NCBI RefSeq assembly: GCF_001314605.1
Contig: NZ_LIHP01000016.1
Span: forward strand, 186,001 to 250,000
Length of the DNA stretch: 64,000 nt
Reading direction: 5' to 3'
Source: Marinobacter sp. HL-58
Lineage (GTDB): Bacteria; Pseudomonadota; Gammaproteobacteria; Pseudomonadales; Oleiphilaceae
Below, piece by piece: positions 27,659 through 35,903 of the stretch (its first letter is position 1; each line of letters begins with the position of its first letter). Both the position numbers and the translations under genes were made by a program. Below the pieces are notes generated by a model. The model saw nothing but the letters and a program-made list of their open reading frames with translations, was not told where the DNA came from and did not search any database.

Positions 27659-30600
27659 GAAACCTGCTTCAGTTTCCGTCCGGATTTGTCCCCCAGAACC
27701 AGCAACGCCGGCGTAAGCAGCAGGGTCAGTATGGTCGCAAAGGCCAGCCCACCGGCGATGGCACTGGAAAGCTGGGTCCACCACTGGGTTGAAGGTGCGC
27801 CAAGCCCCAGCGACGGTGTAATCAGGTCCACGTTCACCCCCAACACCATGGGCATCAGCCCCAGGATGGTGGTTATGGCGGTCAACAGTACCGGGCGGAG
27901 ACGCAGACACCCGGTTTCCAGTGCCGCCTGGAACGCCTCCATACCGTCTTTGCGCATCTGATTGTAGGTGTCGATCAGAATGATGTTGTTGTTCACCACG
28001 ATACCGGCCAGGGCAATAATGCCCATACCCACCATCACGATACCGAAAGACTGACCGTTGAGCAGCAGGCCCAGCAGCACTCCGGCCGTCGAGAGCACGA
28101 TGGCGGAGAGTATCAACAGGGTCTGGAAGAGGGAATTGAACTGGGTCACCAGGATCAGCAACATCAGGGCGATCGCCACCATGAACGCAGAGGCCAGGAA
28201 GTTGGACGCCTGTTCCTGGTCCTCGTTTTCACCGGCAAAGCGCACGGAGACGCCTTCGGGCGTTTCCGGCATGTCTTCCTGTAATGCCCGCAACAGTTCA
28301 TCGGCCCTTCGCCCCGGTGCCACGTCCGACTTGATGGTAACCGTGCGCTGTCCGTCCACCCGAACGATACTGCCGGTCTTGTCGCCCGGTTCCAGTTCCA
28401 CGAATTCAGACAGCGGAACCTGCCCCCTGGCGGTATTGATCGTCTGGCGCTGGAACTGGTCCAGTTCACGCCAGTTGTTAGGAACGCGCACGGCTATATC
28501 CACCTCGTCTCGCACATCTTCCGGACGATAGGTCGCAAGCACCAGCCCGTTGGTAATCAATCGCACGGCACTGCCTACACTCAGCACATCGGAACCGAAG
28601 CGGGCCGCTGCCGAGCGATCCACGTTCAGCTGCCACTCGATACCCGGCAGACTGCGATCATCCTCAACATCCACAAAACCATCAATGGCACTCATGCGTT
28701 CCTGGATCAGCTCCACATACTGGTCCAGTTTTCCGCTATCGAGACTGCTGACCATCAGTTCGATGGGCTTGCCATCAGCCGGGCCTCCCTCCTGCTTGCG
28801 AAATTCCAGTTCAACACCGGGTATGTCGCTGGTGCGCTCGCGGAAATCCTCGAGAATCCGGGTGGCAGACCGGCGCTCGAACCAGTCGGTGAACTGGAAC
28901 TGCAGCACGCCGATAACATCCGGTGCCATCTGGTTACCGGGGCTGACCATTGAGCGAGCGTACAGGGCCTTTACTTCGGGCATGCCCTGCAATCTTTCCT
29001 CCACTTCCCGGACAATGGCGTCCCGTTCTTCCACGGACATATCACCCCTTGCCCGCACCTGGACCTGAGCCGAATCCGGCTCGACACTGGGAAAGAATTC
29101 AACACCATGATTGAACATGCCATAGGCCGCATAAATCGCCACAACCACAGCCAGAACACCCGCCAGGGTGAACCCCGGTGCTGACAGTAAACGCCCCAGC
29201 ATTTTGCGGTACAGCCTGGTCATCCGCCCGTCCGGTGACGCCTGGCGCTTGCGCCTGCCGCCACTGAGACTGCCCAGAACCGGCAGGAACACCAGTGCCA
29301 TTGCCAGGGAAGCGGTCAGGCAGATAATGACTGTCGTGGGCAGGAACTTCATGAATTCACCCACCACGCCTGGCCAGAACAGCAGGGGGACGAAGACAGC
29401 AAGCGTGGTCGCGGTGGAGGCGGTAATCGGCCATGCCATGCGGCTGGCGGCCTCGCCCCAGGCAGACCGCACGCTCTGCCCTTCGGACAGGTTCCGGTCC
29501 GCCAGTTCTGACACCACAATGGCCCCGTCGACCAGCATGCCCGCCACCAGGATCAGACTGAACAGAACCACAATGTTGAGGGTAAATCCCATGCCCCAGA
29601 TCACCAGAATACCGGTCAGGAAAGCCCCCGGGATGGTCAGGCCCACCAACAGGGCCGAGCGTGGGCCCATGGCGGCAATTATCAGGATGATCACCAGGAC
29701 GATGGCGGTGAGTACGTTGTTGAGCAGATCGCTGAGAATATCCCGCACTTCGCCGGACTGGTCCATGATGTAGCGGACTTCCAGCTCCTCCGGCAGCTCC
29801 GGCCCTGCGGCCCGGATCAATTCTTTGACCTGCCCTACCGTTTCAATAATATTGGCGCCCGTGCGCTTGGATATCTCCAGCACGAGCGCCGGTTCACCAT
29901 TAATCCGGGCATAACCGGTAGGGTCCTTGAAGGTACGCTGAAGCATGGCAACGTCCCCGAAAGTGACCACGGTGTCACCATCCACCTTGATGGGCATGGA
30001 CATCACATCCTCCACCGACTCAATCACGCCGGGCACCTTCATGGTCATGCGGCCGGCGCCGGTATCCAGGCTGCCGGCCGCCACCAGCTGGTTGTTGCGG
30101 GTTACCAGCGACGCCAGCTGGTCAAAATCAATGCCATAGCTCTCAAGCACCTGAGGATCCACAACGATTTCCAGCAGGTCTTCGCGATCGCCGCCGATGT
30201 CCACTTCCAGGACTTCCGGAATCCCTTCTATGGCGTCCTGAAGTTTACGGGCAACCGTGACGAGCTCACGCTCCGACAACGGCCCGGACAGGCCCACGGA
30301 CATCACGGGAAAGAGTGCCACATTGATTTCGTTCACCCGGGGCTCGTCCGCTTCCTGGGGAAGCTTGCTGCGGGCAGTGTCCACTTTCTCCCGCACATCC
30401 TGGAGCGCCAGATCCGGGTCGAAGCCGGCGTCGAACTCCAGCATTACCGAGGCATGGCCCTCCGAAGCGGTACCGCGCATTTCCTTGATCCCTTCAAGGG
30501 ACCGCAGCTCCTGTTCCATGGGTCGGATAAGCAGGCGTTCGGCGTCTTCGGGGCTGATACCCTCAAGGGTCATGGACACATAGATCATGGGAATGGTGAC

Positions 30601-30720
30601 GTCGGGGTTGGCCTCCTTGGGGATGACCTGGAAGGCAGCAATACCACCGAGGATCAGGAAAACCAGTGTCAGGAACGTTGTGCGGGATCGGTCAAGCGCC
30701 GCAAATATCAGCGTTCGCAT
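27625..30720 (-). CDS. RND efflux transporter permease subunit
   Basis: 1031 residues, full length for RND pumps: TM1 at about 12-30, a large periplasmic loop, TM2-6, a second loop and TM7-12. Motifs: PKEANPDVTIP after TM1 and AGMLVDGAIVVSELADRN in TM4. That TM4 motif has a single Asp where AcrB-type pumps have two. GIIALAGIVVNNNIILIDTYNQMRKDGM lies in TM10 (split here by function). This suggests an HAE-4-like or related proton-driven branch. Substrate unknown. Five bases after the adaptor gene, in one operon. Confidence 0.93.
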   Translation of the reverse strand: MRTLIFAALDRSRTTFLTLVFLILGGIAAFQVIPKEANPDVTIPMIYVSMTLEGISPEDAERLLIRPMEQELRSLEGIKEMRGTASEGHASVMLEFDAGFDPDLALQDVREKVDTARSKLPQEADEPRVNEINVALFPVMSVGLSGPLSERELVTVARKLQDAIEGIPEVLEVDIGGDREDLLEIVVDPQVLESYGIDFDQLASLVTRNNQLVAAGSLDTGAGRMTMKVPGVIESVEDVMSMPIKVDGDTVVTFGDVAMLQRTFKDPTGYARINGEPALVLEISKRTGANIIETVGQVKELIRAAGPELPEELEVRYIMDQSGEVRDILSDLLNNVLTAIVLVIILIIAAMGPRSALLVGLTIPGAFLTGILVIWGMGFTLNIVVLFSLILVAGMLVDGAIVVSELADRNLSEGQSVRSAWGEAASRMAWPITASTATTLAVFVPLLFWPGVVGEFMKFLPTTVIICLTASLAMALVFLPVLGSLSGGRRKRQASPDGRMTRLYRKMLGRLLSAPGFTLAGVLAVVVAIYAAYGMFNHGVEFFPSVEPDSAQVQVRARGDMSVEERDAIVREVEERLQGMPEVKALYARSMVSPGNQMAPDVIGVLQFQFTDWFERRSATRILEDFRERTSDIPGVELEFRKQEGGPADGKPIELMVSSLDSGKLDQYVELIQERMSAIDGFVDVEDDRSLPGIEWQLNVDRSAAARFGSDVLSVGSAVRLITNGLVLATYRPEDVRDEVDIAVRVPNNWRELDQFQRQTINTARGQVPLSEFVELEPGDKTGSIVRVDGQRTVTIKSDVAPGRRADELLRALQEDMPETPEGVSVRFAGENEDQEQASNFLASAFMVAIALMLLILVTQFNSLFQTLLILSAIVLSTAGVLLGLLLNGQSFGIVMVGMGIIALAGIVVNNNIILIDTYNQMRKDGMEAFQAALETGCLRLRPVLLTAITTILGLMPMVLGVNVDLITPSLGLGAPSTQWWTQLSSAIAGGLAFATILTLLLTPALLVLGDKSGRKLKQVSYALAKKRSTS

Positions 30721-30725
30721 ACCGG

Positions 30726-31808
30726 TCAGCCCCGGTCCGAATCACGGTTGACCGGGCGCACCTGCTGCCCGATCGAGACAAATCCGGCACCACGGGTGAT
30801 CAGCCGGATTTCTTCCGGCAACCCTGTGACCCAGGCGCCGTCGGTGGTGACGTTCAGCAGTTTGACCGTGGTGAACACAACCTCGTCGGTCTCACCCACA
30901 TACCGCACACCGGGTCGGCCATCCTCACCCAGGCTCAGATAGGCAGGTGAAATAAACGTGGCCCTGACTTCCGGCAATGAAATCCGCAGCGTTGCGCTTC
31001 CGCCGGCAACCCGTTTACGTTCAGGGTTCTCCACCGCCACTTCCACCGCAAAGCTGCGGGTTTCCCGGTCTGCGGCACTGGCCACGAAGCTCACTTTGCC
31101 TTCGAGCGTCTCTCCGTCCAGGGTGCGGATCGTTACTTTCTGTCCTTCTTCCACGGTACCAACAGACTGTTGGGGAATCTGGCCCGTTGCCTTCAGCCGG
31201 TCAATCCGGACCAGCTCCAGTAATGGAGACCCCACCTGAACCAGGTCCCCCAGATCCACGTCGCGACGGTTAACCGTGCCATCGAATGGTGCGCGGGGAG
31301 TCAGGTTGTCCACAGCCAGCCGAGCCCGCTCCAGCTCCGCCCTGGCGGCCGAGAGTTCACTTTGCAGGGTCAGAATCTCAGATTCAGAGGTGAGATCCCG
31401 GGTGCGAAGTTGCCGGGCCGCCGAAAGATCTGCCTCCAGTTTGCGGATACGGGATTGCCATTGCTCTACCGCTGAGCCACGACCATCTTCGGACAGCCGC
31501 AACAGAATATCTCCTTCCGTGACCCGGGCGCCCTGTTCCACCATCAGTTCATCGACAGTACCGGCCACCCGTGCACCAACAGCCACGGTCCGCCAGGGCT
31601 CCAGTTGTCCCTGCAACATCAGGCCCGGCTCATAAGGCCTGGCCCGCAGTACGTCCACCTGCACTGAAGGTACCGCTTTCTCCTGCTCAGGCGGCGCTTC
31701 CGGCGCTTCATCCCGTGCCTCTCTGACATTCCCCGTTGCCATCCAGACAACAAGTAACACCAATACCAGAGCAGACAGGCCGAGGGATCCAAATTTTGCT
31801 TTTGTCAT
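30726..31808 (-). CDS. RND periplasmic adaptor (membrane fusion protein)
   Basis: 360 residues. A single N-terminal membrane anchor (about 9-26), lipoyl halves (QGQLEPWRTVAVGARVAGTVDE and later APFDGTVNRRDVDLGDLVQVG, each around a hairpin), an alpha-helical coiled coil of about 60 residues, beta-barrel and membrane-proximal domains. First gene of the RND operon, divergent from the ilv leader. No outer-membrane channel gene is present in the window, so it probably uses a TolC encoded elsewhere. Confidence 0.92.
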   Translation of the reverse strand: MTKAKFGSLGLSALVLVLLVVWMATGNVREARDEAPEAPPEQEKAVPSVQVDVLRARPYEPGLMLQGQLEPWRTVAVGARVAGTVDELMVEQGARVTEGDILLRLSEDGRGSAVEQWQSRIRKLEADLSAARQLRTRDLTSESEILTLQSELSAARAELERARLAVDNLTPRAPFDGTVNRRDVDLGDLVQVGSPLLELVRIDRLKATGQIPQQSVGTVEEGQKVTIRTLDGETLEGKVSFVASAADRETRSFAVEVAVENPERKRVAGGSATLRISLPEVRATFISPAYLSLGEDGRPGVRYVGETDEVVFTTVKLLNVTTDGAWVTGLPEEIRLITRGAGFVSIGQQVRPVNRDSDRG

Positions 31809-31880
31809 GATTGCTCACACGCTGAAACAGGTGATGTCAGTGATCACTGCGATTCCTGTTGGAAAACTGCCAGAAAACGG

Positions 31881-31910
31881 TTGCATCCGGTTATTTCCGT
31901 GGGGTAGATT
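31881..31910 (+). promoter_or_regulatory. candidate promoter of the ilv leader transcript
   Basis: TTGCAT (31881-31886) and TAGATT (31905-31910) with an 18-base spacer, leaving about 37 bases to the leader peptide ATG at 31954. The best sigma-70-like pair I find in this stretch. Confidence 0.5.
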
Positions 31911-31953
31911 CTACACACAAACCTTTTACAAATTCAGAGCAGATCCTGATTTT

Positions 31954-32046
31954 ATGAATCTCAACGCAGTGGTTGTCCTTGTGAAGCTAGTCCTGGTGGT
32001 CGTGGTACCGTCCGGGGGCTTTTGCGTGGACAAGCGGGTGAGATAG
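31954..32046 (+). CDS. ilvGM leader peptide (attenuation)
   Basis: 30 residues: starts MNLNAVVVLVKLVLVVVV then PSGGFCVDKRVR. It has eleven Val and four Leu codons and no Ile, so translation speed would report charged Val and Leu tRNAs. Such peptides control branched-chain amino-acid operons (IlvL in Escherichia coli carries Ile, Val and Leu). The stop lies 23 bases before the terminator stem. The segment encoding PSGGF is also the antiterminator strand. RBS is weak. Confidence 0.88.
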   Translation: MNLNAVVVLVKLVLVVVVPSGGFCVDKRVR

Positions 32047-32078
32047 CGACAACCTGACAAGACACGAGAAGCCCCCGG
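32012..32078 (+). promoter_or_regulatory. antiterminator pairing of the ilv attenuator
   Basis: CCGGGGGCT at 32012-32020, inside the leader peptide frame, is exactly complementary to AGCCCCCGG at 32070-32078, the 5' arm of the terminator. If the ribosome stalls in the Val/Leu run, this pairing can form and stop the terminator from folding. Confidence 0.8.
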
Positions 32079-32106
32079 CACCGAAAGGTCCCGGGGGCTT
32101 TTTTTT
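32070..32106 (+). terminator. ilv attenuator terminator
   Basis: Arms AGCCCCCGG (32070-32078) and CCGGGGGCT (32091-32099), a 12-base loop, then a run of eight T ending at 32106. It ends 25 bases before the ilvG ATG. The 3' arm plus T run duplicates the antiterminator sequence at 32012-32023. Confidence 0.92.
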
Positions 32107-32131
32107 GCAGCAAGAAAAAGGGAAAACGACC

Positions 32132-33832
32132 ATGAACGGCGCACAGCACATTCTTGAAGCATTCCATCGCCACCACATCAGCACGGTTTTCGGTTATCCG
32201 GGTGGCTGCATCATGCCGCTATACGACGCGCTGGTGGACGATGTGGACGTGGAACACGTGCTGTGCCGCCACGAACAGGGCTGTGCCCTCGCCGCCGATG
32301 GCTATGCCCGCGCCAGCGGCAAGCTGGGGGTGTGCATTGCCACTTCCGGCCCCGGCGCCACCAACCTGATTACCGGCGTGGCCAACGCCCACCGGGACTC
32401 CATCCCGATGCTGGTCATAACGGGCCAGGTTCCCTCAGCCCTGATCGGCACCGACGCCTTCCAGGAAACCGACGTTCTGGGCATGACGCTGGGTATCGTC
32501 AAGCACAGCTACCTGGTTGACGATACCAATGCGCTGCCGGGCATCATGGAAGAAGCCATTGAACTGGCCCAGAGCGGCCGACCGGGGCCGGTGTGGATTG
32601 ATATTCCCAAGGACGTATTGCTGAACGACGCTGCCCATACGCCCTTACCCGCACCGGAGCAACAGTCCGCCGGTTGCCCGGATCTGACCCAGGCCCTGGC
32701 CATGTTGCGAGAGGCTCGAAAGCCTCTGCTCTACAGCGGTGGTGGCATCAGCCTGGCCCATGCAGAAGACAGCTTCCGCCGTTTTGCCGAATCCTCCGCC
32801 TTGCCCGCAGTTGTGACGCTCAAGGGCATCGGCAACCCGGGCAAGCACAACCCCTTCAACCTCGGCATGCTGGGCATGCACGGCTCCCGCGCCGCCAACA
32901 GGGCGGTGGATGAGTGCGATATGTTGCTGGTCATCGGCGCCCGCCTGGACGACCGCGCCACCGGCAAGCTGGACGGCTTCGCCCCCAATGCCAGGATGAT
33001 CCACGTTGACGCCGACGCCGCCGAAATCAACAAACTGCGCCCGGCCGATGTGGCGATCCGGGGCGATCTGAACGCCATCCTGCAAGCATTGGCCACAGCG
33101 CTGCAGGAAAACCCTCTGGCCATCAGCACATGGCAGAAACAATGCCGTAACTGGCACACTACCGGCGGTTTCCAGGCAGCCGACAACGAAGAGCCCCTGG
33201 CGCCGATCACCGGCCCTGCCTTCATCCGCCAGCTCTCCCGCATTGCGCCGGATGACACCGTGATCGCCTGCGATGTGGGCCAGCATCAGATGTGGGTGGC
33301 ACAGCATTATGAATTCGATCACCCGCGCCACCACCTCACCAGCGGTGGCCTGGGCACCATGGGCTTCGGCCTGCCCGCTGCCATCGGCGCCCAGTTCGCT
33401 GACCGCAGGCGCACGGTCATCAACGTTACCGGCGACGGCTCGTTCATGATGAACGCCCAGGAACTGGCCACCATCCGCCGCTACAACCTGCCGGTGAAAC
33501 TGATCGTGATGGACAATCAGTGCCTGGGCATGGTCCGCCAGCAGCAGGAGCTGTTCTACAACAACCGGGAAAGCCAGATAGACCTGGACGACAACCCGGA
33601 TTTCGTTGCCATGGCCCGCGCCTTCGACATCCCGGCCCTGCACATCGAACGAACCGACCAGATCCGCCGCGGCATCGAGACCATCCTGGCCTACAACGGC
33701 CCGATGCTGCTGCACGTGGCCATCAGCCGTGAAGAAAACGTCTGGCCCATCGTCAAACCCGGCGCCAGCAACCGCGAGATGATCGACGAAACCCGACGCC
33801 CCAGCACCGCCAACAAGGAGCAAGTAGCATGA
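32132..33832 (+). CDS. ilvG: acetolactate synthase isozyme II large subunit
   Basis: 566 residues. Thiamine-diphosphate enzyme: catalytic Glu in CRHEQGCALAADGYARAS, SGPGATNLITG, FAD-binding middle domain, and ThDP motif GDGSFMMNAQELATIRR...N. It condenses pyruvate (or pyruvate plus 2-ketobutyrate) in Ile/Val/Leu synthesis. Start, length and many blocks (VFGYPGGCIMPLYDAL, LGTMGFGLPAAIGAQ, NVWPIVKPGASN) match IlvG rather than IlvB/IlvI. It overlaps ilvM by four bases and is preceded by an attenuator. The ATG 32132 is chosen over an upstream in-frame codon inside the terminator. Confidence 0.95.
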   Translation: MNGAQHILEAFHRHHISTVFGYPGGCIMPLYDALVDDVDVEHVLCRHEQGCALAADGYARASGKLGVCIATSGPGATNLITGVANAHRDSIPMLVITGQVPSALIGTDAFQETDVLGMTLGIVKHSYLVDDTNALPGIMEEAIELAQSGRPGPVWIDIPKDVLLNDAAHTPLPAPEQQSAGCPDLTQALAMLREARKPLLYSGGGISLAHAEDSFRRFAESSALPAVVTLKGIGNPGKHNPFNLGMLGMHGSRAANRAVDECDMLLVIGARLDDRATGKLDGFAPNARMIHVDADAAEINKLRPADVAIRGDLNAILQALATALQENPLAISTWQKQCRNWHTTGGFQAADNEEPLAPITGPAFIRQLSRIAPDDTVIACDVGQHQMWVAQHYEFDHPRHHLTSGGLGTMGFGLPAAIGAQFADRRRTVINVTGDGSFMMNAQELATIRRYNLPVKLIVMDNQCLGMVRQQQELFYNNRESQIDLDDNPDFVAMARAFDIPALHIERTDQIRRGIETILAYNGPMLLHVAISREENVWPIVKPGASNREMIDETRRPSTANKEQVA

Positions 33833-34107
33833 CCCAGCAAGAGGACACCTCGATACCGAGTTACACCCTGAACTGTCGCATGTCCCAGGAAGCCGCTGCC
33901 TTGGAGCGCCTGTGCCAGGTGGTCCGCATCCGCGGTTTCCGGATCGCCAGAATGGCAGTGGAATCCGCCGGCGAGCACATCCACATCGCCCTCACCCTGG
34001 AAGGCACCCGCCCGATCGCCATGCTGCAGTCGCAACTGGAGAAGTTGCATACGGTTGCTGAGGTTGCCCTTGGTCAGTCGTCTGGGGTTCGGGTTCAGAC
34101 GGCCTGA
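33829..34107 (+). CDS. ilvM: acetolactate synthase isozyme II small subunit
   Basis: 92 residues: one ACT domain (YTLNCRMSQEAAALERLCQVV, then RIRGFRIARMAVES). Short form like IlvM, without the C-terminal extension of IlvN/IlvH, which suggests weak or no valine inhibition, as for isozyme II (inference). Its ATG overlaps the ilvG stop (ATGA), so the subunits are co-translated. ilvE, ilvD and ilvA, which follow ilvM in enteric bacteria, are absent here. Confidence 0.92.
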   Translation: MTQQEDTSIPSYTLNCRMSQEAAALERLCQVVRIRGFRIARMAVESAGEHIHIALTLEGTRPIAMLQSQLEKLHTVAEVALGQSSGVRVQTA

Positions 34108-34110
34108 TAC

Positions 34111-34242
34111 CTTGGGAGTTACCGGCCCTTTGTAGCCTGCCGGTTTTGGGGCGGGCTTGCGGGGTGGCATCTGTATTTTTTTTGAAAAAGAACTCGCTTC
34201 GCTCAGACACCTTTTTCTGGCAAAAAATCCAGATACCACCCC
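34111..34242. repeat. palindromic repeat, copy A
   Basis: About 130 bases. A unique-looking flank (34111-34155) is followed by an outer stem, 34161-34181 with 34222-34242 (19 of 21 positions pair), and an inner stem GAAAAAG/CTTTTTC (34184-34190, 34211-34217) around the loop AACTCGCTTCGCTCAGACAC. It starts a few bases after ilvM and could terminate the operon. It is an inverted relative of copy B. Confidence 0.88.
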
Positions 34243-34372
34243 GCGCCGAGCTGACCAAGGCGGGATCGCGAAGAAAATAAAATACGACTGAAAAGGCTGG
34301 CTCGGATTTGTCGGGAATCCCCGGAGCATTAACGCCTACTCGACTTCAGTATCCCCGTGCTGCACGTCGATA

Positions 34373-34506
34373 GGGGGGTGGGGGTATTTTTTCTGGCAAG
34401 GAAAAAGATGTCTGAGCGAAGCGAGTTCTTTTTCCAGAAGAAAAAATACCCCCACCCCCCGTATCCGCCCGCAAAAACAGCAGGCTACAAAAAGCAGGCA
34501 ACTCCC
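34373..34506. repeat. palindromic repeat, copy B (inverted relative to A)
   Basis: Outer arms 34373-34392 and 34441-34460 are perfect 20-bp complements, and the inner stem GAAAAAG/CTTTTTC (34401-34407, 34428-34434) flanks nearly the same loop as copy A, in reverse orientation. The flank 34466-34506 matches 34111-34150 in reverse. The outer stem sequence differs from copy A while pairing is kept. It ends 14 bases before the cynS stop, so it may terminate that operon too. The 130 bases between copies A and B show no gene. Confidence 0.88.
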
Positions 34507-34519
34507 AAACTAACGGAGA

Positions 34520-34963
34520 TCACCAAGCCTTATAGGGCAGGAACTTGCCGTTCATGGTGACCACCACGCGGTCGCCCTTGGGGTTCTCCTCCTTCTCGAT
34601 GTCCATGGTGAAGTCGATGGCGCTCATGATGCCGTCGCCGAATTTTTCGTGGATCAGGGCTTTCATGGTGTCGCCGTAAACGCCAACCACCTCGTAAAGA
34701 CGATAGATCAGCGGGTCCTGGGGTACACCGCCGTCCCAGGATTTCTTCGGGAATTCCTGCAGCGCATGGGCTACGTCTTTGTCGAGGCCAAGGGTCTCGC
34801 ACAGGGCGAAGGCCTTGTCTTCAGAGAAGCTGTTCATGCCGAAGCACACCGAGATGGTGAACACCGGCGACATGCCGATGGACTCGGCGATGGCTTCCCA
34901 GGTCATGTCCTTGGCGACTTTGGCTTCCAGGATTTTTGCGGTCATCAGTTCTTTGTTCATCAT
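34520..34963 (-). CDS. cynS: cyanate hydratase (cyanase)
   Basis: 147 residues. N-terminal helical domain, then the catalytic domain DPLIYRLYEVVGVYGDTMKALIHEKFGDGIMSAI. Arg88, Glu91 and Ser114 match the active-site Arg, Glu and Ser of Escherichia coli CynS. The decamer converts cyanate plus bicarbonate to carbamate, giving ammonia and CO2. RBS GAGGAAG precedes the first ATG. Last gene of an operon with an ABC importer; no cynT-type carbonic anhydrase is present in it. Confidence 0.96.
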   Translation of the reverse strand: MMNKELMTAKILEAKVAKDMTWEAIAESIGMSPVFTISVCFGMNSFSEDKAFALCETLGLDKDVAHALQEFPKKSWDGGVPQDPLIYRLYEVVGVYGDTMKALIHEKFGDGIMSAIDFTMDIEKEENPKGDRVVVTMNGKFLPYKAW

Positions 34964-34994
34964 GGTTTCTTCCTCACGGTTGGCGTGTCTGGTT

Positions 34995-35885
34995 TCAGGC
35001 GTTGACGGCTTTGGCCGACGTTTCCGGTTTGCTGGCCTCGGTGGCTGACGCCACGTCGGATGGGTCTATAACACGTGGTTTTCCGTCTTCGTCAGGAAGC
35101 GCGCTGCCGCTTCGGTTGATCAGGAAATCCACCAGGTAATCCCGGGTTTTGTGATAGGCCGGGTTCTGGAAAATGGTGGCCCGGGCCCGTGGCCGGGGAA
35201 TGTTCACCTTAACGCTCTCGGCGATGCGGGCGTGTGGGCCGTTGGACATCAGGAAGATGCGGTCCGACAGCAGGATGGCCTCGTCCACATCGTGGGTGAT
35301 CATGAACACCGTCTGGTGGGTCTCTTCCCAGATTTTCACCAGTTCGTCCTGGATCACACCCCGGGTCAGGGCGTCCAGTGCGCCGAAGGGCTCGTCCAGT
35401 AGCAGCAGTTCCGGCTGGGTGGCAAAGGCGCGGGCGATGCTCACCCGCTGGCGCATGCCGCCAGACAGCTGGGAGGGCTTGCGATCCAGCGCGTGGTCCA
35501 GGCCCACCATTTTCAGGTAGCGCTCACTGTGTTCCCTGACCTGTTCTTTTGACCACTTCGGCCAGCGGGCCCTTACCGCGAACACGATGTTGTTCAGAGT
35601 GGTTTTCCAGGGCAGCAGGCTGTAGTTCTGGAACACCACACCCCGGTCCAGGCTGGGGCCGATAACTTCCTTGGCGTTCATCACGATGTTGCCAGTGGTC
35701 GCTTCGTCCAGCCCCGCCATGACGTTGAGAATGGTGGACTTGCCGCAGCCGGAGTGGCCGATGATGCACACGAACTCACCTTTCTCCAGGGCAAACCGGA
35801 TGTCCTCGAACACCGTCAGTTCGCCGCCCTGGCCGTCGGGGTATACCTTCGATAATCCGTCCACTTCCAGGAATGACTTACTCAT
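34995..35885 (-). CDS. cynD: nitrate/cyanate-type ABC transporter ATPase
   Basis: 296 residues. Walker A GHSGCGKST, Q loop FQNYSLLPW, signature LSGGMRQRVSIARA, Walker B LLLLDEPFGALD, and switch His in ITHDVDEA. The NYSLLPWKT...NI motif and the length with a C-terminal tail (IDPSDVASATEASK...) place it in the NrtD/CynD group of nitrate, cyanate and bicarbonate importers. Sits 31 bases before cynS on the same strand; cyanate as substrate is inferred from that. The gene symbol follows the context. Confidence 0.85.
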   Translation of the reverse strand: MSKSFLEVDGLSKVYPDGQGGELTVFEDIRFALEKGEFVCIIGHSGCGKSTILNVMAGLDEATTGNIVMNAKEVIGPSLDRGVVFQNYSLLPWKTTLNNIVFAVRARWPKWSKEQVREHSERYLKMVGLDHALDRKPSQLSGGMRQRVSIARAFATQPELLLLDEPFGALDALTRGVIQDELVKIWEETHQTVFMITHDVDEAILLSDRIFLMSNGPHARIAESVKVNIPRPRARATIFQNPAYHKTRDYLVDFLINRSGSALPDEDGKPRVIDPSDVASATEASKPETSAKAVNA

Positions 35886-35903
35886 AACGTTGCTCCGGTT
35901 CTA

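Noticed and set aside
32645..33823. Minus-strand open frame opposite ilvG
   Set aside because: Antisense shadow with no family features.
34185..34440. Short frames reading SERSEFF in the palindromic repeats
   Set aside because: They come from the conserved loop of the repeat in both copies and orientations; no RBS or coding pattern.
34111..34506. Insertion sequence or composite transposon with inverted ends
   Set aside because: Only 130 bases lie between the copies and no transposase is present; each copy folds on itself, fitting a structural repeat.
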